A DNA stretch of 14,797 nucleotides, from positions 1 to 14,797 of the forward strand of contig JAHAAN010000037.1 of the NCBI GenBank assembly GCA_018376855.1, in the 5' to 3' direction. The translations under genes and the position numbers were made by a program. The notes beneath the pieces are model-generated. The model made no database searches. It saw nothing but the letters and a program-made list of their open reading frames with translations, and had not been told where the DNA came from. The first letter of the stretch is position 1; the number at the start of each line of letters is the position of its first letter. Origin of the DNA: Clostridiales bacterium. GTDB lineage: Bacteria > Bacillota > Clostridia > Christensenellales > QALW01. This document shows, in pieces, positions 1 to 7,095 of this stretch.

Positions 1-280
1 ACATGGGGCGGCGGAAGTAGGAAGAAACGCCGCGCCGGAGCGAAGCGGAGGCTGTAGGCGGTTCGAGCGCGGAAGTCGCCCGCCTGACTCAGCCAGGCAA
101 AGAAACACGCTTTCCCGCGCAAACAAAATATTTTTTCAAAAGCAATAAAAACTCTTCAACTAAAAAGCAATTATATAAATGAACGCATACGCATATATTG
201 TCAAATTCAGACAAATTACCTTTCCTTTATCTATTATAATATAAAATTCGCCGCTTGTAAAAGGAATAATCACCCAAAAC
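1..280. other. Left-edge stretch with no identifiable gene
   Basis: Bases 1-120 are GC-rich and 121-280 are AT-rich. On the plus strand the first frame stays open from the window edge to a TAG at 55-57 and reads as a short basic tail ending in KKRRAGAKRRL. It could be the C-terminus of a gene lying to the left, but 18 codons are too few to be sure. The GC-rich part can fold: AGGCGG near 55-60 faces CCGCCT near 80-85, and GCCTG faces CAGGC at about 83-97. A structured RNA is therefore an alternative. I recognise no known RNA family here. The AT-rich part carries a minus-strand promoter-like element, listed separately. Confidence 0.3.
233..261 (-). promoter_or_regulatory. Possible leftward sigma-A promoter
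   Basis: Read on the minus strand, TTTACA (256-261) is followed after exactly 17 bp by TATAAT (233-238). This is a near-consensus pair lying just beyond the serA terminator and pointing to the left edge. No recognisable gene follows inside the window, only a weak 41-codon TTG-started frame at 214-89. The promoter may serve a gene or RNA beyond the edge, or be a chance match in AT-rich DNA. Confidence 0.4.
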
Positions 281-316
281 AGAAAAAAGCTGCTGCAAAG
301 TACACTTGCAGCAGCC
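281..316 (-). terminator. Intrinsic terminator of the serC-serA operon
   Basis: A perfect 10-bp stem (289-298 with 306-315) and 7-nt loop are followed, on the minus strand, by six U residues (A-run at 283-288). It lies about 40 nt past the serA stop codon, where a rho-independent terminator for the serC-serA transcript is expected. Confidence 0.9.
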
Positions 317-353
317 AAAGCTTTACGGATTAAGTTTCATAAAACCGATTTGC

Positions 354-1526
354 TTATTGAGGCATAATAGCCCTTACGCGAATCACGCCGTTAATAGCAC
401 GAATATCGTCAATAACCTTTTGGTCAATGTCGCCGTCCACGTCGATCAGCGTATAGGCAACATCGCCGCGCGACTTATTGATCATATCGGAAATATTGAT
501 GTTATCCGCCGCGATCACGCCCGTAACCTGCCCGACCATATTGGCAACGTTCTTATGCGCCACCGCAATGCGGGTTCTTCCTGTATAAGGCAGCTCCGCC
601 GCCGGAAAATTCACGCTGTTGGTGATGTTGCCGTAACGGATGTAATGGTAAAGCTCCTTTGCGGCCATCGCAGCGCAGTTATCCTCCGATTCCGGCGTAG
701 AAGCGCCGATATGCGGCAGCACCACGGCATTTTTCTGCCCCAGCATTTCCTCGCATGGAAAATCCACCACATAACGATGCACCTTGCCGGATTCCAGCGC
801 AAAGATCATATCCTGATTGTTGACCAGCTCCCCGCGGGAGAAGTTCACAATCGAAACGCCGGGCTTCATCATAGCCAAAGTCTCCGCGTTGATCATACCG
901 CGCGTATCGTCGAGCAGCGGCACATGCATGGTGATAAAGTCGCATTCTGCATAGATCTGCTCGCGGCTTGCGGCTCTGTGCACCTGGCGTGAAAGCAGCC
1001 ATGCGTTATCAATGCTGATAAACGGATCGTACCCCATAACCTCCATGCCCAAATGCAGCGCTGCGTTGGCAACCAGCACGCCGATCGCGCCAAGCCCAAT
1101 CACGCCGAGTTTTTTGCCCTTCAGCTCAGGCCCGACAAACTGTTTTTTGCCCTTTTCCGTTAGCTTAGGCACCTGATCTCCTTCGCCCTTGAGTGTCTGC
1201 ACCCATTCGGCGCCGCCGATGATGTCGCGGCCGGCCAGCAACAGCGCGCAAAGCGTCAGCTCCTTCACGGCATTGGCATTAGCGCCGGGGGTATTGAACA
1301 CCACAACGCCTTTTTCGGCATATTCCTTGCTGGGAATGTTATTCGTTCCCGCACCTGCACGGGCAACGGCGATCACGGAATCCGGCAGTTCATAGGAATG
1401 CATATCGGCGGAACGCACCAAAACAGCCTGCGGCGCGGCGCTTTCCTTAACAATATCAAATTCCTCCTCCGGCAAATATTCTTTTACTTTATCCGAAATC
1501 GCATTTAACGCTAAAATCTCTCTCAT
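354..1526 (-). CDS. serA: D-3-phosphoglycerate dehydrogenase
   Basis: Cytoplasmic enzyme that oxidises 3-phosphoglycerate to 3-phosphohydroxypyruvate with NAD, the first step of the phosphorylated serine pathway. The 390-residue protein shows the D-2-hydroxyacid dehydrogenase layout: substrate-binding segment near 58-63 (AGAGTNN), Rossmann motif GLGAIG at 144-149 with Asp167 after the second strand, Arg231 in NFSRGE, Glu259/Glu260 in DFPCEE as the likely acid partner, and His272 in PHIGAST. Residues about 319-390 form a C-terminal ACT domain, usually the serine-sensing part. The segment before the catalytic His is short compared with E. coli SerA, as in other clostridial SerA proteins of this length. 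The ATG has a good AGAAAGGA site about 8 nt upstream. It lies 29 nt after the serC stop with no terminator between, so the two are one operon. Identification is firm; feedback control by serine is inferred from the ACT domain. Confidence 0.96.
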   Translation of the reverse strand: MREILALNAISDKVKEYLPEEEFDIVKESAAPQAVLVRSADMHSYELPDSVIAVARAGAGTNNIPSKEYAEKGVVVFNTPGANANAVKELTLCALLLAGRDIIGGAEWVQTLKGEGDQVPKLTEKGKKQFVGPELKGKKLGVIGLGAIGVLVANAALHLGMEVMGYDPFISIDNAWLLSRQVHRAASREQIYAECDFITMHVPLLDDTRGMINAETLAMMKPGVSIVNFSRGELVNNQDMIFALESGKVHRYVVDFPCEEMLGQKNAVVLPHIGASTPESEDNCAAMAAKELYHYIRYGNITNSVNFPAAELPYTGRTRIAVAHKNVANMVGQVTGVIAADNINISDMINKSRGDVAYTLIDVDGDIDQKVIDDIRAINGVIRVRAIMPQ

Positions 1527-1555
1527 GGCAAAAATCCTTTCTGAGTCAACGCCGC

Positions 1556-2632
1556 TCAGGCATTGGCTGCCGCAAATTCTTTCATATAGGCAATCAGCGC
1601 CTGAACACCCTCAACAGGCATAGAGTTATAGATGGAAGCGCGCATACCGCCCACCAAACGATGGCCCTTGAGCGTCAGCAAATGATGCTCCGCCGCACCC
1701 TTGACAAAAGCTTCATCCAGCTCCTTAGACGGCGTAACGAACGGAACGTTCATATAAGAACGATCCTCCTTTACCACGGAATTCTTATAGAAACCGGAGT
1801 TATCAATATAATCATAGAGCATCGCAGCCTTTTCGTGGTTGATCTTCTCCATCGCAGGCACGCCGCCCAGTTTGAGCAGGTATTCAAAAACCAAGCCCGC
1901 AACATAGATCTGGTAGGTCGGCGGCGTATTGTACATACTGCCCGCATCCGCCTGGGTTTTCCATTTAAGCATCGTAGGGCAGATAGAGGATGCATGGTCG
2001 AGCAGATCCTCGCGCACGATTACGATCGTCAGTCCCGCAGGCGAAATATTCTTCTGCGCGCCGGCATAGATCACGCCGTACTTTGTTACGTCGATCTCCT
2101 CTGAGAGGATGCTCGATGAAAAATCCGCCACCAGCGGCACATTGCCCGTATCCGGAATGTAGTTATAGCGCGTGCCGAAGATCGTATTGTTAGCGGTGAT
2201 ATGAACGAAATCCGCATCGGGACGGATCATATCCTTCGTTACCTTCGGAATATAGGTATAGGTGGCTTCTTCACTGGAGGCAACCACGTGCGCGTCCGTA
2301 AAACGGCGGCCTTCCTTATAAGAAAGGTTGGCAAAGTTTCCGGTGATGATATAATCTGCCTTGCCGTTTGTGCTCAGGTTCAGCGGAACAGCCGCAAACT
2401 GCTGGCTTGCACCGCCCTGCACAAAAAGGACTTTATAGGAATCGGGAATGTTCATCAGCGTGCGAAGATCCGCCTCCGCCTTTTTGATGATTGCGTCATA
2501 GGTCTTTGAACGGTGGCTCATTTCCATCACGCTCATACCCGAACCGTTATAATCCGTCATCTCACGGGCCGCCTGCTCCAAAACGGGCAGCGGCAGCATC
2601 GACGGACCTGCCGAAAAATTGTAAGCTCTCAT
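1556..2632 (-). CDS. serC: Phosphoserine aminotransferase
   Basis: PLP enzyme of class V that moves an amino group from glutamate to 3-phosphohydroxypyruvate, making O-phosphoserine; the same family can act in pyridoxine synthesis. The 358-residue length is typical. Visible family marks are the N-terminus NFSAGPSMLP, SHRS with Arg41, the VQGGASQQF phosphate-cradle loop at 71-79, Asp170 (PLP ring nitrogen), the Schiff-base Lys194 in GAQKNISPAG, and the C-terminal phosphate-binding HR and GGMRAS near 324-333. An AAAGGGG site lies about 8 nt before the ATG. It is the first gene of serC-serA, with its own strong promoter upstream. No serB phosphatase is present in the window, so the third step must be encoded elsewhere. 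Confidence 0.97.
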   Translation of the reverse strand: MRAYNFSAGPSMLPLPVLEQAAREMTDYNGSGMSVMEMSHRSKTYDAIIKKAEADLRTLMNIPDSYKVLFVQGGASQQFAAVPLNLSTNGKADYIITGNFANLSYKEGRRFTDAHVVASSEEATYTYIPKVTKDMIRPDADFVHITANNTIFGTRYNYIPDTGNVPLVADFSSSILSEEIDVTKYGVIYAGAQKNISPAGLTIVIVREDLLDHASSICPTMLKWKTQADAGSMYNTPPTYQIYVAGLVFEYLLKLGGVPAMEKINHEKAAMLYDYIDNSGFYKNSVVKEDRSYMNVPFVTPSKELDEAFVKGAAEHHLLTLKGHRLVGGMRASIYNSMPVEGVQALIAYMKEFAAANA

Positions 2633-2685
2633 GATCGAAACCCCTTTATAATAATGTAAATATTGATATATAGACCGTAGTTTAT

Positions 2686-2714
2686 ATTATACACGCATCG
2701 CCTCAGAGGCGCAA
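2686..2714 (-). promoter_or_regulatory. Promoter of serC-serA
   Basis: On the minus strand TTGCGC (2709-2714) and a perfect TATAAT (2686-2691) are 17 bp apart, about 55 nt upstream of the serC start. A 13-bp palindrome with one central base, CGCCTCAGAGGCG (2699-2711), covers the spacer and most of the -35 hexamer. It could be an operator, since a protein bound there would block RNA polymerase. No known regulator is assigned. Confidence 0.75.
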
Positions 2715-2742
2715 GCGATTTTCCCCTGCGCCGGCTTATGCC

Positions 2743-5700
2743 TTATTTAAAATAATTCACGCCCGCCTCAAAGATGCGCATATCGTGCTCGCCGGGGATG
2801 TTTTTAAACAGCTCCGCGCCTGCGCGCTCGGCGTGCCCCATCTTGCCCAGAATCCTGCCGTCGGGCGAAAGAATTCCCTCAATGCTCAGCATGGAGCCGT
2901 TATAATTGAAGCGTCCGTCCATAGAAGCATTGCCCTCGGCATCAACATACTGCGTCAGGATCTGACCGTTCGCCTCCAGCTGCGCCAAGGTCTCCGGCGT
3001 GCCAACAAAGCGACCCTCACCGTGCGAAAGCGCCACGGTATAAACCTCGCCCACACGGCAGTTGCTCATCCACGGCGAATTCACGGAGGAAACCCGCACC
3101 TGCGCCATGGTGGAAATGTGTCGGCAAACGGTGTTAAAGGTAAGCGTCGGCGCATCCGGCTGCGTAACGCGAATATCGCCGTAGGGCAGCAGCCCCGTTT
3201 TGATAAGCGCTTGGAACCCGTTACAGATTCCCATCGCCAGTCCATCGCGCTTATAGAGCAGCTCCAGCACGCTCTCCTTCACGGCGGCATTGCGCAGCAC
3301 TGTGGCGATAAACTTACCGGAGCCGTCCGGCTCGTCGCCGCCGGAGAATCCGCCGGGCAGCATCAGAATGTTTGCCCTTGCAATGCTTCTTGCCAGCGCA
3401 GCAGTGCTCTCTTCAATATCCTTTGCCGTTAAATTGTTTAACACAAAGATTTCGCACTCGGCGCCCGCATCGGTAAAGGTACGCGCAGTGTCAACCTCGC
3501 AGTTCGTGCCGGGGAACACCGGAATAATCACGCGCGGACGCACCGCCGTTTTAAAGCGGCACGGCGCGAACGCTTTCTTCGCGCTTGAAACCGTGTGTGT
3601 TTCCCCTGTGTTTTTCGCATATACCGGAAAGACCGGATCCAGCTTTTCAAGATAAGCCCCGATGGCTTCCTCCACCGAAACGGCGGCGCCGTTGATGCGA
3701 ATCTCCGGCCGCTCTGTTACCGTGCCGAGCACGACTGCGCCAAGCTCACGAAGCGTGGCTTCATCTGCCTCTAACACCATCGCGCCAAGCTCCGGCGTGA
3801 AATATTCCCTTGCCTTAAGGCCGGAAAGCTCCGCCCCCAGCAAGTTGCCCATGCACATCTTGCACACTGCGGCGGCCGCACCGCCGACTCCCACCGGGCA
3901 AGCAGCCGTTACTCTGCCGCTTGCAATCGCCCTTTGAACTGCGGCATAGCTGTTTTTCAACGCCTCCGCATCCGGCAGCAGCTCCGCGCCGCGCTGTGCA
4001 AACAGCAAACCTACCGAGCTTCCCGCCTTCTTGAATTCGGGCGAGATCAGCGTGCGCGCATCGCTGACTGTTATGGCGAAATTAACGAGCGTAGGCGGCA
4101 CATCAAGCGCTTCAAAAGAGCCGCTCATGGAATCCTTGCCGCCAATGGAGGGCGCGTTAAAATCCAGCTGCGCTTTAAAGGAGCCAAGCAGCGCCGCCGC
4201 AGGCTTTCCCCATCGCGTAGGATCTTCGTGCAAACGTTCAAAATATTCCTGCTGCGTTAAACGAACGCCGGAAATATCTGCGCCGGCGCAAGTCATTTTG
4301 CACAGCGATTCTACCACCGCATAATATGCGCCGTGGAACGGCGAGGTGCGGCTCAGCGCCGGATTATACCCCCACGCCATTACGGTGGCGGTGTTCGTTG
4401 CGCCGCCGAGCACCGGCAGCTTCGCCGCCATGGCCGCCGCAGGCGTGAGCTGTGTTTTGCCGCCGAACGGCATCAGCACCGTCCCCTTGCCGATCGTCGC
4501 GTCAAACCGTTCGCTTAAACCCTTTTGGCTGCACACATTCAGGTTCTTCAGATTCTCCGTTACCGCGCGCGCCAGATCGCTTTCAATATACGGCGCCGCC
4601 TCCTCCGTAACGGAAGCAAAGAATTCCTCTGTTCCGGACGGTGCGGTTATCGCTGCCTCGGCATGCTGCGTTACGCCGTTGGTATCCAAGAAAGAACGCG
4701 CAATATCCACGATCGTCGTGCCGCGCCATGTCATGCGCAGACGCTTGCTGTCTGTTACCGTCGCCACGATCGCGGCATTGAGATTTTCCCCGTGCGCCTT
4801 TTCAACAAATGTCTTTACATCCTCCGGCGCAAGCACAACAGCCATTCGCTCCTGCGATTCGCTGATGGCAAGCTCCGTGCCATCAAGCCCCTCATATTTT
4901 TTCGGAACGGCGTCTAACTCAATATCCAAACCCTCGCTCAGCTCTCCGATCGCGACGCAGACGCCGCCCGCGCCGAAATCGTTGCAGCGTTTAATAAGCT
5001 TTGAAACCTCAGGATCGCGGAACAGCCGCTGGAGCTTTCTTTCCGTGGGCGGATTGCCTTTCTGCACCTCGCTGCCGCAGGTGGAAAGGGACTGCGCCGT
5101 ATGCGCCTTGCTGGAGCCTGTCGCGCCGCCGCAGCCATCACGCCCCGTCGCGCCGCCGAGCAGCACCACGATATCTCCCGCCGCAGGACGATCCCTGCGC
5201 ACGTTCTCAAACGGAGCCGCGCCCACAACAGCGCCGATCTCCAAACGCTTTGCCACATAGCCTTCATCGTAAATCTCATGCACCTGGCCGGTTGCAAGAC
5301 CGATCTGGTTGCCGTAGGAGCTGTAGCCCGCGGCAGCCGTCTGCGTAATCTTGCGCTGCGGCAGCTTATTCTTCAAAGTGTCCTTCACCGGCGTAAGCGG
5401 ATTTCCCGCACCCGTAACGCGCATCGCCTGATAAACGTAGCTGCGCCCCGAAAGCGGATCGCGGATCGCGCCGCCAAGGCATGTTGCCGCACCGCCGAAG
5501 GGTTCGATTTCCGTGGGATGGTTATGCGTTTCGTTCTTGAACATCACCAGCCATTTTTCGGCGTGGTCTCCCATATCCGCCTGCACCACCACGGAACAGG
5601 CGTTGATCTCCTCGGATTCATCTAAATCCTTCAGCCCGCCGTTTTTGCGGATCTCCTTAGCGGCGATCGTAGCCAGATCCATGAGCGTAATATCCTTCGC

Positions 5701-6501
5701 CTTACGGCCCGCATACACATTTTCCCGCACGGAAAGATAAAGCTGATATGCCTCGCGGATCGGCGCGGTAAACGCCCCCTGCTCAATCTCCACCTTCTCC
5801 AGCTTTGTCAAAAAAGTGGTATGGCGGCAATGATCCGACCAATAGGTGTCGATCACCTTCAGCTCGGAAAGATACGGCGCGCGCTTTTCCGTGTTTTTAA
5901 AATAATCCTGCACAAAAAGCAGATCCTCCACCGTCATAGCAAAGCCCATCTGCTTGTGATATTCACGCACGGCCTGCACATCCATTTTGATAAAATCCTC
6001 CAGCCTTGCAACATCCGCAGGTCGATCCAGCTTCAGCTCCAGCGACTCCGGCTTCTCCAAGGACGCGCTTCTGGCCTCCACGGGGTTAATTGTATAAGCT
6101 ACGATCTGCTGCTTTTGCTGCTCGCTCAGCTCTCCCTGTAAAATATACACCTTTGCGCAGCGGATCAGCGGCGCATTTTTCTGCGTTTGAAGCTGACAGC
6201 ATTGCGCGGCGGAATCCGCCCGCTGGTCATACTGCCCCGGCAGATATTCCACTGCAAAAACGAACCCGTCCGCCTGCGGCATCTGTTCATCGTAAACCGT
6301 ATCCACATTCGGCTCGCTGAAGATCGTATCGCGCGCCTCACGGAATTCGCTTTGGGAAAGCCCCTCGATATCATACCGATTTAAAATGCGTATACCGCTT
6401 AAGCTGTCGATCAAAAGATTGGTGCGCAGATCTGCAAGCATCTGCTCCGCTTCAACATCGTAGCCAGACTTCTTTTCCACAAAAATGCGAATAACTGCCA
6501 T
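2743..6501 (-). CDS. purL: Phosphoribosylformylglycinamidine synthase, single-chain form
   Basis: Fourth step of de novo purine synthesis: FGAR, glutamine and ATP give FGAM. The 1252 residues combine what Bacillus splits into PurS, PurL and PurQ. Roughly, residues 1-150 are the PurS-like part, and 200-240 hold the linker with WSDHCRHTTF (221-230). Two AIR-synthase-like halves follow, with FKNETHNHPTEIEPFGG (321-337) and GGKDSMSG (787-794). The C-terminal glutaminase starts near 988 (IIPVFPGTNCE) and has GGFSGGDE (1050-1057), nucleophile Cys1093 in GICNGFQ, and His1160/Glu1162 in SHGEGRF. All catalytic residues are present and the frame is intact. The ATG at 6501 has AAAGGA about 11 nt upstream. 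No other pur gene is adjacent, so it is a single-gene unit here. Downstream no U-tailed terminator is seen before serC, so read-through is possible. Confidence 0.96.
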   Translation of the reverse strand: MAVIRIFVEKKSGYDVEAEQMLADLRTNLLIDSLSGIRILNRYDIEGLSQSEFREARDTIFSEPNVDTVYDEQMPQADGFVFAVEYLPGQYDQRADSAAQCCQLQTQKNAPLIRCAKVYILQGELSEQQKQQIVAYTINPVEARSASLEKPESLELKLDRPADVARLEDFIKMDVQAVREYHKQMGFAMTVEDLLFVQDYFKNTEKRAPYLSELKVIDTYWSDHCRHTTFLTKLEKVEIEQGAFTAPIREAYQLYLSVRENVYAGRKAKDITLMDLATIAAKEIRKNGGLKDLDESEEINACSVVVQADMGDHAEKWLVMFKNETHNHPTEIEPFGGAATCLGGAIRDPLSGRSYVYQAMRVTGAGNPLTPVKDTLKNKLPQRKITQTAAAGYSSYGNQIGLATGQVHEIYDEGYVAKRLEIGAVVGAAPFENVRRDRPAAGDIVVLLGGATGRDGCGGATGSSKAHTAQSLSTCGSEVQKGNPPTERKLQRLFRDPEVSKLIKRCNDFGAGGVCVAIGELSEGLDIELDAVPKKYEGLDGTELAISESQERMAVVLAPEDVKTFVEKAHGENLNAAIVATVTDSKRLRMTWRGTTIVDIARSFLDTNGVTQHAEAAITAPSGTEEFFASVTEEAAPYIESDLARAVTENLKNLNVCSQKGLSERFDATIGKGTVLMPFGGKTQLTPAAAMAAKLPVLGGATNTATVMAWGYNPALSRTSPFHGAYYAVVESLCKMTCAGADISGVRLTQQEYFERLHEDPTRWGKPAAALLGSFKAQLDFNAPSIGGKDSMSGSFEALDVPPTLVNFAITVSDARTLISPEFKKAGSSVGLLFAQRGAELLPDAEALKNSYAAVQRAIASGRVTAACPVGVGGAAAAVCKMCMGNLLGAELSGLKAREYFTPELGAMVLEADEATLRELGAVVLGTVTERPEIRINGAAVSVEEAIGAYLEKLDPVFPVYAKNTGETHTVSSAKKAFAPCRFKTAVRPRVIIPVFPGTNCEVDTARTFTDAGAECEIFVLNNLTAKDIEESTAALARSIARANILMLPGGFSGGDEPDGSGKFIATVLRNAAVKESVLELLYKRDGLAMGICNGFQALIKTGLLPYGDIRVTQPDAPTLTFNTVCRHISTMAQVRVSSVNSPWMSNCRVGEVYTVALSHGEGRFVGTPETLAQLEANGQILTQYVDAEGNASMDGRFNYNGSMLSIEGILSPDGRILGKMGHAERAGAELFKNIPGEHDMRIFEAGVNYFK

Positions 6502-6536
6502 GGTTCATACCGTCCTTTATGATGATTGTTTTGGTT

Positions 6537-6565
6537 ATTATAGCACGATTTGTGCGGAATGTCCC
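6537..6565 (-). promoter_or_regulatory. Promoter of purL
   Basis: On the minus strand TATAAT (6537-6542) lies 17 bp downstream of GGGACA (6560-6565), which matches the -35 consensus at four of six positions. The spacer holds an inverted repeat, GCAC (6543-6546) and GTGC (6552-6555). Just upstream are two CATATG palindromes (6565-6570 and 6574-6579). The transcript would start about 30 nt before the purL ATG. Confidence 0.7.
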
Positions 6566-6599
6566 ATATGAGCCATATGATTTTGCGCTTTTTCGGGAA

Positions 6600-6623
6600 A
6601 AAGTACGGAATTTTCCGAAATTC
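6600..6623. promoter_or_regulatory. Candidate PurR-type operator between purL and btu promoters
   Basis: Minus-strand bases 6612-6600 read AATTCCGTACTTT, matching the Bacillus PurBox consensus AWWWCCGAACWWT at 12 of 13 positions. On the plus strand 6611-6623 (TTTTCCGAAATTC) matches at about 10 of 13. Together they form the palindrome CGGAATTTTCCG (6606-6617). They lie about 35 bp upstream of the purL -35 and just upstream of the btu -35. The spacing of the two boxes is much closer than the roughly 16-bp arrangement known in Bacillus, so assignment to PurR is tentative. Confidence 0.3.
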
Positions 6624-6625
6624 AA

Positions 6626-6654
6626 TGGACAAAATTGCCTGCGCGTGGTACGAT
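6626..6654 (+). promoter_or_regulatory. Promoter of the riboswitch-btuFCD transcript
   Basis: TGGACA (6626-6631; five of six to the -35 consensus) and TACGAT (6649-6654; four of six) are 17 bp apart. A start near 6661 would put the 5' end about 15 nt before the first riboswitch helix, as expected. The weak -10 makes this a moderate call. Confidence 0.55.
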
Positions 6655-6674
6655 AACCCTGCAAAACTTCATAC

Positions 6675-6856
6675 GCTGCGCGGCAGCCGCCCGCAACAAG
6701 GCGGCTTTAATAGGGAAAACGGTGCAAAACCGTTACAGCCCCCGCTACTGTTACCCACAAGCGAACAGCATTATGCCACTGAAACAATTCGGGAAGGCGC
6801 TGCTCACGCGCATATTTTTATGCATAATGGGAAAGTCAGGAGACCTACCTCGCAGT
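6675..6856 (+). ncRNA. Cobalamin (vitamin B12) riboswitch
   Basis: The conserved core of the cobalamin aptamer is present in order: a closing helix CTGCG (6676-6680) with CGCAG (6851-6855); helix AGCCGCC (6685-6691) with GGCGGCT (6700-6706); TAATAGGGAAAACGGTGCAA; helix AACGG (6718-6722) with CCGTT (6730-6734); CAGCCCCCGCTACTGTTA (6736-6753); TGCCACTG (6774-6781); GGGAAGGCGC (6791-6800); and the B12 box AGTCAGGAGACCTACC (6834-6849). By family knowledge it binds adenosylcobalamin or a related form and lowers expression of downstream uptake genes. The terminator at 6936-6969 and btuFCD behind it fit this. The exact cobalamin form preferred cannot be read from the sequence. Confidence 0.95.
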
Positions 6857-6935
6857 AAAATGCATTCTTGCAGAAGAAACCTTTCCGGAGGGGGAAGGCG
6901 CATATAAAAAAAGTCCTTGATTGGATTGTTTTATT

Positions 6936-6969
6936 GCGCCCCTGCCGACCGGTTGTCAGGGGTGTTTTT
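6936..6969 (+). terminator. Riboswitch expression-platform terminator
   Basis: The stem CGCCCCTG (6937-6944) pairs with CAGGGGTG (6957-6964), eight pairs including one G-U, and is followed by TTTTT. A competing pairing exists: GGCGCA (6897-6902) is perfectly complementary to TGCGCC (6935-6940), which overlaps the 5' arm of the terminator and can serve as antiterminator. A third helix, CCTTTCC (6880-6886) with GGGAAGG (6892-6898), would in turn tie up part of the antiterminator. The sequence thus supports transcriptional control. The switching order is inferred. Confidence 0.85.
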
Positions 6970-6988
6970 CCATTTTTATGTATGTGTT

Positions 6989-7095
6989 TTTCGCAAAAAG
7001 GATGAAAAGCTTGCGAAATCGGCTTTACATCCAAAATTTACAAAACAAAACCTTTGAAAGGAAGCTTTCGCAAAACGAAAGCCACGGTAAAAGCC
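6989..7095 (+). promoter_or_regulatory. Structured 5' leader before btuF with a distant SD
   Basis: Several mutually exclusive helices are visible. TTTCGCAA (6989-6996) pairs perfectly with TTGCGAAA (7011-7018), and a second copy of TTTCGCAA at 7066-7073 could take its place. GAAAG (7056-7060) can pair with CTTTC (7065-7069), but GCTTTCG (7064-7070) also forms a 7-bp hairpin with CGAAAGC (7076-7082). GGCTTT (7021-7026) can pair with AAAGCC (7090-7095) directly before the start codon. The only good ribosome site, AAAGGAAG (7057-7064), is over 30 nt from the ATG unless the 7064-7082 hairpin folds out the gap. This suggests translational control added to the riboswitch; that role is inferred. 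Confidence 0.45.

Noticed and set aside
306..992. Long plus-strand open frame opposite serA
   Set aside because: It lies antisense to a clear serA frame, lacks a ribosome site and shows no family motif; it reflects third-position GC bias of the real gene.
354..1526. Loss of the catalytic acid in SerA
   Set aside because: The segment before the active-site His is short, but Glu259/Glu260 lie at the expected distance from Arg231, as in other clostridial SerA proteins.
4346..5260. 304-codon plus-strand frame opposite purL
   Set aside because: It lies wholly inside purL on the other strand, is Ser/Ala/Pro-rich without motif, and has no start signal.
7054..7095. TTG at 7054 as the btuF start
   Set aside because: It would add 14 basic residues before a textbook lipoprotein signal peptide, and the SD lies downstream of this codon.
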